From positions 1 to 64,000 of the forward strand of contig NZ_CANLVZ010000001.1 in the NCBI RefSeq assembly GCF_947494755.1: a stretch of 64,000 nucleotides of DNA, written 5' to 3'. Below the pieces are notes generated by a model that made no database searches, had not been told where the DNA came from, and saw only the letters and a program-made list of their open reading frames with translations. Below, piece after piece: positions 47,114-56,039 of the stretch. This DNA comes from an uncultured Tateyamaria sp. (GTDB lineage: Bacteria; Pseudomonadota; Alphaproteobacteria; Rhodobacterales; Rhodobacteraceae). A program made the translations under genes and the position numbers. Every line of letters begins with the position of its first letter. Within the stretch, counting starts at the first letter, position 1.

Positions 47114-49675
47114 TCATGCTTCGCGGATCCGGGTGATCATTTCGGTGGTGTCGCGGCTGAGGTTGGGGGTGCTGGCGATCCGGTCGAGTTCCTTGCCGAT
47201 CATCGACTGGCGGATTGCGTCGTAGCGTCGCCATGTCTGGAACGCCGCACACATCCGCGCGGTGGTTTGCGGATTGACCGGGTCAAGCTGGATCAGCCAG
47301 TCGGCCAGAAGTGTGTAGCCCGACCCGTCCTTGGCGTGGAAACCTGCGTGGTGTCCTGCCAGTGCGCCGAGTGTGGCGCGGAAACGGTTGGGGTTTTTCC
47401 AGTTGAAATCGGCGTGCCCGGTCAGCGCCTTGGCGGTGTCAGCCGCATCGTCGGGTTTGGCCTCCATCACCTGCAGGCCGAACCATTTGTCCATCACCAG
47501 CCGGTCATCTTTCCACTGCGCCTCGAATGTGGCCAGTGCTGCGTCGCCCCGGCCCGCACGGATCAGGTTGGCCAGCGCGGCAAGTTGCTGGGTCATGTTA
47601 TCGGCTGCGTCATATTGTGTTTGTGCGGTGTCCCCACCGTCTTGACGGGTGATCAGCGACAGCATGGCGTTGCCCAATGTGCGCTTGCCCGCTTGCGCGG
47701 CGTCGGGGCGGTAGGGGGCGGTGACCTGCTGTGCTGTGTAAAGATCGGCGAGGTCGTCGCGCATCTGATCCGATAGTGCTTGTTTGAGGTTGGTGACCGC
47801 CGTCCAGATGGTGTCGGGGTCAGGGATGTGCCCGTCGCGGTGCAGATCGGCGGCAAGTTCGGATTGCCCCGGCAGGCCCAGCATCAACGCCCGGTAAGCC
47901 GGATCGAGACTGTCATCGCTCAGCACCTTGGCAATACCGTCGAGCCAGGCGCTGTCGGGCACTGTCCCTTTGGTCAGCGTGTTCATCAGCGAGGTGCGGG
48001 CGAGGTTGCGCGCGGCCTCCCACCGTGTGAACGGGTCCGTGTCATGGGCCAGCAGAAAGGCGTGATCGGCACCGTGATCCAGCACGATGGGGGCCGAGAA
48101 GCCGCGCAGGATCGAGGGGACCGGTTTGGCTGCCTGCCCGGGAAATGAAAACGTCTGGCTGGCCTCGGTCAGTTCAAGGATCTGCGTGCCCATCGCTTCG
48201 GACCCGTCGGGGGCCAGCAGGCCGACGGCCAGCGGGATCACCTGAGGTTGCGGATCGGCAGTGGTTGCTGAGGGAGGTGTCGATTGCGCGAAGGTGAGGG
48301 TGTAGGTGTTGTCCTCGTAGCTTTCGGAGACGGCGACGCGTGGTGTGCCGGCTTGTGAATACCACCGTTTGAATTGCGTGAGGTCGCGCCCCGTGGCGTC
48401 AGTGAATACGGCCAGCCAGTCCTCAATGGTGCAGGCCTGACCGTCGTGGCGGTCGAAGTAGAGATCAAGCGCCTTGGCATAGGCATCATCCCCCACAAGC
48501 GTTTTGAGCATGCGGATGACCTCGGCCCCTTTTTCATAGACAGTGGCGGTGTAGAAGTTGTTGATTTCCTGAAAGCTTTCGGGTCGGACTGGGTGCGCGA
48601 GGGGCCCCTGATCCTCTGGGAATTGGCGACCCCGCAGGTCGATCACGTCCGAAATCCGCTTGACTGGCTCTGAGCGCATATCGGCAGTGAACTGGCTGTC
48701 GCGGAACACGGTCAGCCCTTCCTTGAGGCACAGCTGGAACCAGTCGCGGCAGGTGATCCGGTTGCCGGTCCAGTTGTGGAAGTATTCATGGGCGATGATC
48801 GCCTCGATCCGCTCGAAATTCATGTCCGTCGAGGTTTCGGGGCTGGCAAGCACGGCGGAAGCGTTGAAGATATTGAGCCCTTTGTTTTCCATCGCGCCCA
48901 TGTTGAAGTCGTCCACGGCCACGATGTTGAACACATCCAGATCATAGGCGCGCCCATAAACTTCTTCGTCCCATGTCATCGACGCCTTCAGTGCCTCCAT
49001 ACCGAAGGCGCATTTGCCCTCATCTCCGGGGCGCACATAGAGGGCGAGGTCCACATGCCGCCCCTCGGACGTGGTGAACGTATCGCGGTGCGCGACGAGT
49101 TCTCCGGCGACAAGTGCGAACAGATAGGCGGGTTTGGGCCAGGGGTCGTGCCATTCGGCCCAGCCATCCCCCGCGGCGACCGGGTTGCCATTGGACAGCA
49201 ATGTTGCGTGGGGGCCGTTGATGCGCACCGTAAAGGTGGACATGACATCGGGGCGGTCGGGATAAAAGGTGATCTTGCGAAACCCCTCGGCTTCGCATTG
49301 GGTGCAGTACATCCCGTTGGATTGGTAGAGCCCCTCAAGGGCCGTATTGGCGGCCGGGTCGATCTGGACCTCAGCCTCCCACAGGAACGGCATGTTGGGA
49401 ACATCGCAGGTCAGCCCCTCTGCCGTGAGGGTCGGGGTCACGGATTCTCCGTCGATTCTGGCAGAGATCAGCGAGAGGTTCTCGCCATGTAGGAAAAACG
49501 TGCTGTCCGTCGCATCCGGATTGGGCGCAAAGCGGATGCGCGAGGTGACCCGGGTCGCCGAGGGGGCCAGATCAAAGGTCAGATGTACCTCTTCGACGGT
49601 GAAGCCGAACGGGGTGTAATCGGCGAGGTAAATCGTCTGAGGGGCCGCATCGCGCATCAAGTATTGCCTTTTCAT
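47114..49675 (-). CDS. pepN: Aminopeptidase N (M1 family)
   Basis: Cytosolic zinc aminopeptidase of 853 aa. The substrate-binding G-A-M-E-N and the zinc motif H296-E-Y-F-H300 with Glu319 (H-E-x2-H-x18-E) are intact, followed by N-W-T-G-N-R-I-T-C-R-D-W-F-Q-L. The C-terminal half is the alpha-helical cone domain. It ends close to the REP-like repeat and is divergent from the 41-aa peptide gene. Confidence 0.96.
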   Translation of the reverse strand: MKRQYLMRDAAPQTIYLADYTPFGFTVEEVHLTFDLAPSATRVTSRIRFAPNPDATDSTFFLHGENLSLISARIDGESVTPTLTAEGLTCDVPNMPFLWEAEVQIDPAANTALEGLYQSNGMYCTQCEAEGFRKITFYPDRPDVMSTFTVRINGPHATLLSNGNPVAAGDGWAEWHDPWPKPAYLFALVAGELVAHRDTFTTSEGRHVDLALYVRPGDEGKCAFGMEALKASMTWDEEVYGRAYDLDVFNIVAVDDFNMGAMENKGLNIFNASAVLASPETSTDMNFERIEAIIAHEYFHNWTGNRITCRDWFQLCLKEGLTVFRDSQFTADMRSEPVKRISDVIDLRGRQFPEDQGPLAHPVRPESFQEINNFYTATVYEKGAEVIRMLKTLVGDDAYAKALDLYFDRHDGQACTIEDWLAVFTDATGRDLTQFKRWYSQAGTPRVAVSESYEDNTYTLTFAQSTPPSATTADPQPQVIPLAVGLLAPDGSEAMGTQILELTEASQTFSFPGQAAKPVPSILRGFSAPIVLDHGADHAFLLAHDTDPFTRWEAARNLARTSLMNTLTKGTVPDSAWLDGIAKVLSDDSLDPAYRALMLGLPGQSELAADLHRDGHIPDPDTIWTAVTNLKQALSDQMRDDLADLYTAQQVTAPYRPDAAQAGKRTLGNAMLSLITRQDGGDTAQTQYDAADNMTQQLAALANLIRAGRGDAALATFEAQWKDDRLVMDKWFGLQVMEAKPDDAADTAKALTGHADFNWKNPNRFRATLGALAGHHAGFHAKDGSGYTLLADWLIQLDPVNPQTTARMCAAFQTWRRYDAIRQSMIGKELDRIASTPNLSRDTTEMITRIREA

Positions 49676-49761
49676 GGAACCAAACGGGATGGCGCGAAGT
49701 TAAGCTCATGATGCGGGGGCTTCAAGGTCACCCGCTGCCGCGTTTAACGGAAGGATACACC

Positions 49762-49887
49762 ATGTCAGCGTCCGACACAGAGATTGAGAAGCAAGCAGTG
49801 AGCCATCGCCCATCGTTGCTGGGCATTGGCGTCGCCGTTGTTGCGGTTGCGTTTGTGCTGATCGGCATTTCGACGTTCGGCAATTGA
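49762..49887 (+). CDS. 41-aa single-pass membrane peptide
   Basis: A small gene with a strong ribosome-binding site (ggaagga at 49749-49755, 6 nt before ATG). The peptide has a polar N-terminus (M-S-A-S-D-T-E-I-E-K-Q-A-V-S-H-R) and one hydrophobic helix (about residues 20-38) ending I-S-T-F-G-N. Similar tiny membrane proteins are often unannotated. It is divergent from pepN. A terminator-like hairpin lies 140 bp downstream at 50027. Function unknown. Confidence 0.68.
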   Translation: MSASDTEIEKQAVSHRPSLLGIGVAVVAVAFVLIGISTFGN

Positions 49888-50026
49888 GGTGGGCAGGATG
49901 AAGCGACAAGCAGTGAAGGTGTGACCGCGCCCACCATCATCGACTGATACGAGTAAGTGAGACCGCACACCTTAGGCGCTATAGATAGAATGATTGGCGA
50001 TATTGTTGTCGCCTTGAGTTGACTGA

Positions 50027-50062
50027 CCCGATGTTGCCTTGATTTGGCGGTATCGGGTTTTT
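50027..50062 (+). terminator. Rho-independent terminator
   Basis: CCCGATGTTGCC (50027-50038) pairs with GGCGGTATCGGG (50046-50057) over 12 bp including three G.T wobbles, with a 7-nt loop, followed by TTTTT. It would end the transcript of the 41-aa peptide gene or of an RNA from 49888-50026. Confidence 0.78.
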
Positions 50063-50132
50063 GCATGGTATCGTCCGGATGGGGCGTGCAGGGTTGGTGC
50101 GACACCCAAGAGAGGCTGGAGATTTGGGGAGG

Positions 50133-50270
50133 ATGCGCAAGACATCAGAGTTGCCACAAAAGATGTGCCCCGTATGTAACCGCCCGTTCACGTGGCGCAA
50201 GAAGTGGGAAAAGGTCTGGGCCGAGGTCAAATATTGTTCCGAGCGATGCCGCCGTGCCTCCAAGACCTAA
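50133..50270 (+). CDS. DUF2256 family zinc-finger-like peptide
   Basis: A 45-aa protein with the DUF2256 pattern: [17 protein letters not shown] and [11 protein letters not shown]. The two CxxC/CxxxC pairs should bind zinc. Function unknown. The ATG at 50133 has ggag 11 nt upstream and a second purine-rich run touching the codon. It ends about 125 bp before glcB. Confidence 0.87.
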   Translation: MRKTSELPQKMCPVCNRPFTWRKKWEKVWAEVKYCSERCRRASKT

Positions 50271-50395
50271 AAAGAGACCGATCCGAAGAACCTTCGCACT
50301 CTTTGGTAAAATTATATGACCAATGTTGTTTACGATAGGAAACTTTTTCTCTAAGTCTCGGGCAACGCCAGAATCCGACCTCAGGAGACCCGATC

Positions 50396-52549
50396 ATGAC
50401 GACATATGTAGAACGCGCCGATCTGAATGTTGCCGACGATTTGGCACAGTTCGTTGAGGGTCACGCATTGCCAGGCACGGGTGTCGGGTCGGCGGATTTC
50501 TGGGCGGGGTTTTCGGCCATCGTTCACGATCTCGGCCCCAAGAACCGCGCTTTGCTGGACACGCGCGAAAAGATGCAGGCCAAGATTGACGACTGGCACG
50601 TGGCTCATCGCAGCGGCCCCCATGATGCTGCCGCCTACGAGGCTTTTCTGCGCGAGATCGGATATCTGGTCCCTGAAGGCCCTGATTTCGAGATCGAAAC
50701 TCAGAACGTCGACCCCGAAATTGCCCACACACCCGGTGCGCAGCTTGTTGTGCCGATCACCAATGCGCGCTTTGCGCTGAACGCGGCGAATGCGCGTTGG
50801 GGCAGCCTTTACGACGCGCTTTACGGGACGGATGCACTGGGTGATCTGCCAAGCGGCAAGGGCTATGACCAGGAGCGCGGTGCGCGCGTTGTTGCGTGGG
50901 CCAAGAGTTTCCTCGACGGGGCTGTCCCACTCAACGGGGCCAAATGGGCGGATGTTGATCATCTGGGCGTCGATGGCCACGCGCTGGTCCTCAAGGCCGG
51001 TGGGCAGACGGTCACGCTGGCTGATCGTGATCAATATGCGGGCCATGCGGGCGGCGATGAGTGGACGCATTTTCTGTTCAGGAACAACGGCCTTGGCATT
51101 GAATTCCTCGTCAACCCAAACCACGAGATCGGGGCCGTGGATGCAGCAGGTATCGCGACAGTCAACCTTGAGGCCGCTTTGTCCACAATCATGGACTGCG
51201 AAGACAGCGTGGCGGCCGTGGATGCCGAGGACAAAGTGCTTGCCTATTCCAACTGGTTGGGCCTGATGAAGGGCGATCTGTCGGAGACCTTCGAGAAGGG
51301 TGGCGCGTCCGTCACGCGGCGCATGTACGGCGATTTCACCTACACCGCCCCCGATGGCAGCGACCTGCCCATCAAATGCCGCAGCCTGATGCTGATCCGC
51401 AATGTCGGCCACCTGATGACCAATCCTGCGATCCATGACCGCGATGGCAATGAGGTCGGGGAGGGGTTGATGGATGCCATGATCACGACCCTGATTGCGA
51501 TGCACGATCTGGCCAAAACCGAAGGGCCGCGCAACTCGGTGACCGGGTCGGTCTATGTGGTGAAGCCCAAGATGCATGGGCCCGAAGAAGTCGCCTTTGC
51601 GGACGAGATTTTCACCCGCGTGGAAAAAGTGCTGGGCCTGCCCGCCAACACGGTCAAACTGGGCATCATGGACGAAGAGCGGCGCACATCCGCCAACCTC
51701 AAGGAATGTATCCGCGCGGCCAAATCGCGGGTGGCCTTTATCAACACAGGCTTCCTTGATCGCACCGGCGACGAAATCCACACCTCGATGGAAGCAGGCC
51801 CGATGATCCCCAAGGGCGAGATGAAGGGGGCGGCCTGGATTTCGGCCTATGAGGATCGTAATGTGGACATTGGCCTCGCCTGCGGTCTGAAGGGGCGGGC
51901 GCAGATCGGCAAGGGCATGTGGGCCATGCCTGACCGTATGGAAGAGATGCTGGAGGCCAAGGTGGGTCACCCTCAAGCGGGCGCGACCTGCGCCTGGGTG
52001 CCCTCGCCAACGGCAGCCACCTTGCATGCCACCCACTATCACAAGGTCGACGTTATGGCCCGCCAGGACGAGATCAAGGAAGGCGGTGCCCGTGGCACGC
52101 TGGCGGACCTGCTGACCATCCCGGTCGCCCTGGGCCGCAATTTCTCGGACGACGAAATCGCACGCGAGATGGAGAACAACGCCCAAGGCATCCTTGGCTA
52201 TGTGGTGCGCTGGATCGATCAGGGGGTGGGCTGTTCCAAAGTGCCCGACATCAATGATGTGGGCCTGATGGAAGACCGTGCGACCTGCCGCATCTCGGCG
52301 CAAGGCATGGCCAACTGGCTGCACCACGGTGTGGTGAGCGAGGATCAGGTGATGGCCGCGCTCAAGAAAATGGCCGCTGTGGTGGATCGCCAGAACGAAG
52401 GCGATCCGACCTATACTGCGATGGCTCCGGGCTATGACGGGGTCGCCTTTCAGGCTGCTTGCGATCTGGTCCTGAAAGGGCGTGTGCAGCCTTCGGGCTA
52501 TACCGAGCCTGTCTTGCACGCCCGCCGGCTGGAATACAAAGCGGGCTGA
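50396..52549 (+). CDS. glcB: Malate synthase G
   Basis: Enzyme that condenses glyoxylate with acetyl-CoA to malate, used with the glyoxylate cycle or glycolate breakdown. The 717-aa length and motifs such as [28 protein letters not shown] and [16 protein letters not shown] identify the G isoform (E. coli GlcB is 723 aa). agga is well placed upstream of the ATG. A GlcG-like gene follows after 87 bp. Confidence 0.97.
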   Translation: MTTYVERADLNVADDLAQFVEGHALPGTGVGSADFWAGFSAIVHDLGPKNRALLDTREKMQAKIDDWHVAHRSGPHDAAAYEAFLREIGYLVPEGPDFEIETQNVDPEIAHTPGAQLVVPITNARFALNAANARWGSLYDALYGTDALGDLPSGKGYDQERGARVVAWAKSFLDGAVPLNGAKWADVDHLGVDGHALVLKAGGQTVTLADRDQYAGHAGGDEWTHFLFRNNGLGIEFLVNPNHEIGAVDAAGIATVNLEAALSTIMDCEDSVAAVDAEDKVLAYSNWLGLMKGDLSETFEKGGASVTRRMYGDFTYTAPDGSDLPIKCRSLMLIRNVGHLMTNPAIHDRDGNEVGEGLMDAMITTLIAMHDLAKTEGPRNSVTGSVYVVKPKMHGPEEVAFADEIFTRVEKVLGLPANTVKLGIMDEERRTSANLKECIRAAKSRVAFINTGFLDRTGDEIHTSMEAGPMIPKGEMKGAAWISAYEDRNVDIGLACGLKGRAQIGKGMWAMPDRMEEMLEAKVGHPQAGATCAWVPSPTAATLHATHYHKVDVMARQDEIKEGGARGTLADLLTIPVALGRNFSDDEIAREMENNAQGILGYVVRWIDQGVGCSKVPDINDVGLMEDRATCRISAQGMANWLHHGVVSEDQVMAALKKMAAVVDRQNEGDPTYTAMAPGYDGVAFQAACDLVLKGRVQPSGYTEPVLHARRLEYKAG

Positions 52550-52636
52550 GCGCAGGTTTGACGGGCAAGCCCCTCAGGTATCCCAACACTTCAGGACGAA
52601 AGACGGGGCAGACAGCCCTGCACAAGGAGAGACGAT

Positions 52637-53062
52637 ATGACAATTTCACTGCGCAAGGCGCGTACGATCATTCGCAAGGCGCTTGAAAAGGGCCGCGAGA
52701 TGAACCTCAAACCGCTGTCGGTTGTGGTGCTGGATGCAGGCGGCCATGTTCAGGCGTTCGAGCGTGAAGACGGGGCCGCGCCGGGGCGCTTTGCGATTGC
52801 GCACGGCAAGGCATATGGCGCGGTGATGCTGGGCATGTCGGGCACCGCGCAGATGGCGCGGGCCGAACAGCAGGCCTATTTCATGGATGCGGTGAACGGG
52901 TTGTTCGGCGGTCAGGTCGTGCCTGTGCCCGGTGGGGTGTTGATGCGCGACAAGAAGGGGGCCGTGATCGGCGCGGTCGGTGTCACGGGCGATACCTCTG
53001 ACAATGATGCCGCAGCCGCCGTCGCCGGGATCGAGGCGGCCTCTCTTTCGGCTGAGATTTAG
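52637..53062 (+). CDS. GlcG/HbpS family protein
   Basis: A 141-aa protein of the GlcG/HbpS (DUF336) family, known for heme-binding or sensory members and for neighbours of glycolate genes. Motifs include P-L-S-V-V-V-L-D-A-G-G-H-V-Q-A-F near residue 26, H-G-K-A-Y-G-A near 56 and P-V-P-G-G-V-L-M near 97. G-A-V-G-V-T-G-D-T-S-D-N-D lies near 113. There is no signal peptide, so it is cytosolic. It follows glcB, as in glc loci, though glcDEF are absent here. aggaga lies upstream of the ATG. Confidence 0.9.
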   Translation: MTISLRKARTIIRKALEKGREMNLKPLSVVVLDAGGHVQAFEREDGAAPGRFAIAHGKAYGAVMLGMSGTAQMARAEQQAYFMDAVNGLFGGQVVPVPGGVLMRDKKGAVIGAVGVTGDTSDNDAAAAVAGIEAASLSAEI

Positions 53063-53174
53063 GCACATATCGCTCTGCGGGTCTGCGCACAGTCATCTGC
53101 GCGCGGGAGGCTCTATGCGTTTTGCGACCTGCGCTCTATAACGGCCTGACCGCTTGCAGTTTGTCGAGGATTCC

Positions 53175-53954
53175 ATGGCCCGTCCCATCATCGGTATCAT
53201 TTCCAACCACCACGTCATCAATGATGAGTACGAGGTGCAGGCCGCCGGGTTGATCAACATCTCCGCTGTGGCGGATGTGGCCGAAGGGCTGCCCTTGCTG
53301 GTGCCTGCAGAGCCGGACAAGGTGCGCATTGAGGATCTGCTGGCCCATTGCGCAGGCTTCGTATTCACCGGCGGGCGCGCCAATGTGCACCCCGATGAAT
53401 ATGGCGAAGAGGCCACGGACGCCCATGGGGCCTTTGATCGCAAGCGCGACCGGGTGACCTTGCCGCTGATCCGCGCCCTTGTGGAGCGTGGTCAGCCCTT
53501 GCTTGGGATTTGTCGCGGCTTTCAGGAAGTGAACGTGGCCATGGGCGGCTCGCTCTACCCCGAGATCCGCGACCTGCCAGGCCGCTCCAACCACCGCATG
53601 CCCCCCGATGGCACGCTCGAGGAAAAATTCGCGCTGCGCCACGACGTGACCTTCACCGAAGGCGGTGTGTTCCATCAGTTGATGGGCGCGCAATCCGTGC
53701 CGACCAACACGCTGCACGGGCAGGGGATCAAGACGGCGGGACCACGTGTGATCGTGGACGGCCATGCGCCCGATGGCACACCTGAGGCCATCTATATCGA
53801 AGGCGCGCCGGGCTTCAGCCTGTCGGTGCAATGGCATCCCGAGTGGAATGCCCAGGCCGATCCGGTGTCGCGCCCATTGTTCGAAGCCTTTGGCGCGGCC
53901 TGTCGTGACTGGGCTGACGGGGGCCGTGCGCGCCCCGCGCTGCGCACCGCCTGA
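53175..53954 (+). CDS. Class I glutamine amidotransferase-like hydrolase (C26, PuuD-like)
   Basis: A 259-aa hydrolase related to gamma-glutamyl-GABA hydrolase. The nucleophile is Cys113 in L-L-G-I-C-R-G-F-Q-E-V-N, and the His/Glu pair is in V-Q-W-H-P-E-W. The substrate could be gamma-glutamyl polyamine derivatives, but no other putrescine pathway gene is nearby. The ATG at 53175 has gagga just upstream and is preferred to 53154. Confidence 0.88.
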   Translation: MARPIIGIISNHHVINDEYEVQAAGLINISAVADVAEGLPLLVPAEPDKVRIEDLLAHCAGFVFTGGRANVHPDEYGEEATDAHGAFDRKRDRVTLPLIRALVERGQPLLGICRGFQEVNVAMGGSLYPEIRDLPGRSNHRMPPDGTLEEKFALRHDVTFTEGGVFHQLMGAQSVPTNTLHGQGIKTAGPRVIVDGHAPDGTPEAIYIEGAPGFSLSVQWHPEWNAQADPVSRPLFEAFGAACRDWADGGRARPALRTA

Positions 53955-53999
53955 CCGGCGTTAAGCCTGCATTAACTGCGATGGGTCTAGCGTGGCGGT

Positions 54000-54560
54000 A
54001 TGCCACGATACATCCGCTCAACCCTGCCTGATCATCCCTATTTCTTCACGGTGCGCGCGGCCCGCCGCGGCGATGACCTGTTCGTCCGCAATATCGACGT
54101 ACTGCGCCGCGTGATGCGCAAAGCGCGCAGTGCCCAACCGTTTGAGATCGACGAGATCGTGGTGTTGCCGGATGTGATCCACTGTGTGTGGACCTTGCCA
54201 GAGGGCGACGCCGATTTTTCACGCCGCTGGCGCATGATCAAAAGCCTGTTTTCGCGGGCCGTACCCGCGCCAGAGGATGTGAGCGCGCAACGCTTGCGTC
54301 CCGGCGAAAAGGGGCTGTGGCAGCGGCGGTTCTGGGAACATTGGATCCGGGACGCGGATGATCTGGCGGCGCACCGGCACCTGATCTTCACGGCCCCCGT
54401 GCAGGCGGGTCTCGTGAACAGGCCGGAACAGTGGCCCTATTCATCGATCCACCGCGCATTGGCACGAGGCACCGTTGCGCCATTCGATACTGTCAGCGCA
54501 GGTTATGCCCCTATGAGGCGCACGACACGTGCGCCTTACATGACCCCGGTGGCCTCGTAA
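54000..54560 (+). CDS. RAYT-like Y1 transposase homologue lacking catalytic residues
   Basis: A 186-aa protein matching REP-associated tyrosine transposases (Y1_Tnp). It has a W-T-L-P-E-G-D-A-D-F-S-R-R-W block, G-L-W-Q-R-R-F-W-E-H-W-I-R-D and W-P-Y-S-S. In active members the HUH motif reads P-D-H-x-H, whereas here it is P57-D-V59-I-H61. The catalytic Tyr and following Asn of the H-x-x-Y-I-x-x-N-P-V motif are Leu128 and Ala132. Both active-site parts are thus altered while the frame is intact. It is probably not a working nuclease and may be a domesticated DNA-binding protein. Confidence 0.85.
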   Translation: MPRYIRSTLPDHPYFFTVRAARRGDDLFVRNIDVLRRVMRKARSAQPFEIDEIVVLPDVIHCVWTLPEGDADFSRRWRMIKSLFSRAVPAPEDVSAQRLRPGEKGLWQRRFWEHWIRDADDLAAHRHLIFTAPVQAGLVNRPEQWPYSSIHRALARGTVAPFDTVSAGYAPMRRTTRAPYMTPVAS

Positions 54561-54584
54561 GGCGGAGGTGTCGTCCGCCCCCCT

Positions 54585-55346
54585 TCAGACCGTTTGTCCG
54601 CCCGAAATCTGGATGCTTTGTCCGTTGATGCTTTGAGATCCGGGGCCGACCAGCCACAGCGCGGCAGCTGCGACTTCCTCGACCTCAAGCAGGCGCTTGT
54701 GCCGGTTGGCCTTGACCATGACATCGCGCGCCGCTTCGGCACTCATACCGGTGCGCGCGGCGATGGCCTCTTGATTCCGATCCACGATGGGCGTGTCCAC
54801 ATAGCCCGGGCAAAGCGCATTGAAGGTATAGGGCGTGCCCATATAATCCTCGCTCAGGCTGCGGATCAGCCCGATCAGCCCGTGTTTGGAGGCCGCATAG
54901 GTCGGCGCGCCAGGCAAGCCCCGCAGGCCCGCAATGGACGACACCGCAATGACGCGCCCCCAATCGGTCTGGCGCATCGAGGTCAGGCTTTCGCGGATGG
55001 TCAGGAACGCCCCGTCAAGGTTCGTCGCCATCATGTCACGCCAAAATGCCATGTCGGTTTTGTGCAGGCTGCGTCCCTCGGCGATGCCCGCATTTGGCAC
55101 GCAAATCTGGATGGGGCCGCGCGCCTCAACAGCTGCGGCGATCACGTCGCAGACCGACGTCTCATCGCGCACGTCCATGGCTGCGCCGAACAGACCGTCG
55201 CCTGCCACCTCGTCCAGCACCGATTGGCGCCGCCCGGTGATCGTAACCTGCGCCCCTTGGTCCGCGAAGGCGCGGGCGATGGCGAGCCCAATCCCGGTTC
55301 CGCCGCCCGTGACCAAAGCGTGTTTGCCGCTCAACATGTCGTCCAT
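54585..55346 (-). CDS. Short-chain dehydrogenase/reductase
   Basis: A 253-aa SDR. The cofactor motif T-G-G-G-T-G-I-G lies near residue 13. The usual N-N-A-G reads P-N-A-G, with the first Asn replaced by Pro. The catalytic Ser is in V-S-S-I-A-G, and Y-A-A-S-K-H-G holds the catalytic Tyr and Lys. N-A-L-C-P-G-Y-V-D-T-P-I-V resembles 3-hydroxybutyrate and 3-hydroxyacyl-CoA dehydrogenases, but the substrate is not certain. It is convergent with the RAYT-like gene, with a short GGCGGA/TCCGCC dyad at 54561-54579 between them. Confidence 0.88.
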   Translation of the reverse strand: MDDMLSGKHALVTGGGTGIGLAIARAFADQGAQVTITGRRQSVLDEVAGDGLFGAAMDVRDETSVCDVIAAAVEARGPIQICVPNAGIAEGRSLHKTDMAFWRDMMATNLDGAFLTIRESLTSMRQTDWGRVIAVSSIAGLRGLPGAPTYAASKHGLIGLIRSLSEDYMGTPYTFNALCPGYVDTPIVDRNQEAIAARTGMSAEAARDVMVKANRHKRLLEVEEVAAAALWLVGPGSQSINGQSIQISGGQTV

Positions 55347-55441
55347 CCCGTGATCCTTTCACAATCGGTTGCATCCAGCTTGCGTGTCCGCGGCGATTGG
55401 ATCAACCTTGATTGGATAGGGTGCGGAAAAGAGGCGGGCGG

Positions 55442-55894
55442 ATGTTCAAAATGATCGACATACCTCCGGTCTGGCTGATGCTGGCGATTGCATTGGCCTG
55501 GGCGCAGGCGGAATATGCACCTATGGGCATCAGCATTGCGCACCCCGTGATTGACCTCTTCTCCGGCTTGCTGATCGGGGGCGGCGTCGTCTTGATCGCC
55601 TTGGCGGCCCTCACCTTTGCCCGCGCCCGCACCACCATCATCCCGCATCAGACCCCGACCGACCTGATCACCACCGGCGTATTCGGGCGCAGCCGCAATC
55701 CGATCTATCTGGGCGATGCGTTGATCCTGACCGGCCTGATCCTGCGCTTTGATGCGGTGCCATCGCTGGTCCTTGTCCCGATTTTTATCTGGTGGATCGA
55801 GCGGCATTTCATCGTCTCGGAAGAAAACAGGATGCGCCGTGTCTTTGGTGCCGACTTTGCGGCATACGAACAGAAAGTACGCAGGTGGGTCTAA
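55442..55894 (+). CDS. Isoprenylcysteine methyltransferase-like membrane protein
   Basis: A 150-aa integral membrane protein with four or five hydrophobic segments. The C-terminal motif S-R-N-P-I-Y-L-G-D-A-L and E-E-N-R-M-R-R-V-F-G-A-D-F-A-A-Y match the ICMT/PEMT-like (NnrU-related) methyltransferases, which use SAM on lipid-like substrates. The bacterial substrate is unknown. The ATG at 55442 has gagg upstream. It is divergent from the SDR gene. Confidence 0.87.
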   Translation: MFKMIDIPPVWLMLAIALAWAQAEYAPMGISIAHPVIDLFSGLLIGGGVVLIALAALTFARARTTIIPHQTPTDLITTGVFGRSRNPIYLGDALILTGLILRFDAVPSLVLVPIFIWWIERHFIVSEENRMRRVFGADFAAYEQKVRRWV

Positions 55895-56039
55895 ATCTTT
55901 TCGTTTCTTTCGTGGCTGACGTTGGGGCCGCGCTTGTATCTCGGGGCAGGTATCGATAGTGGACACCCCTATCTGCTGCACCATATCGCCTGATGGCTTG
56001 GCCATGACATATTTGCACTAACATGGGGGAACGCGCGCC

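Noticed and set aside
50381-52519. Open frame of 712 codons on the minus strand opposite glcB
   Set aside because: Shadow of malate synthase G with no family features and no ribosome-binding site.
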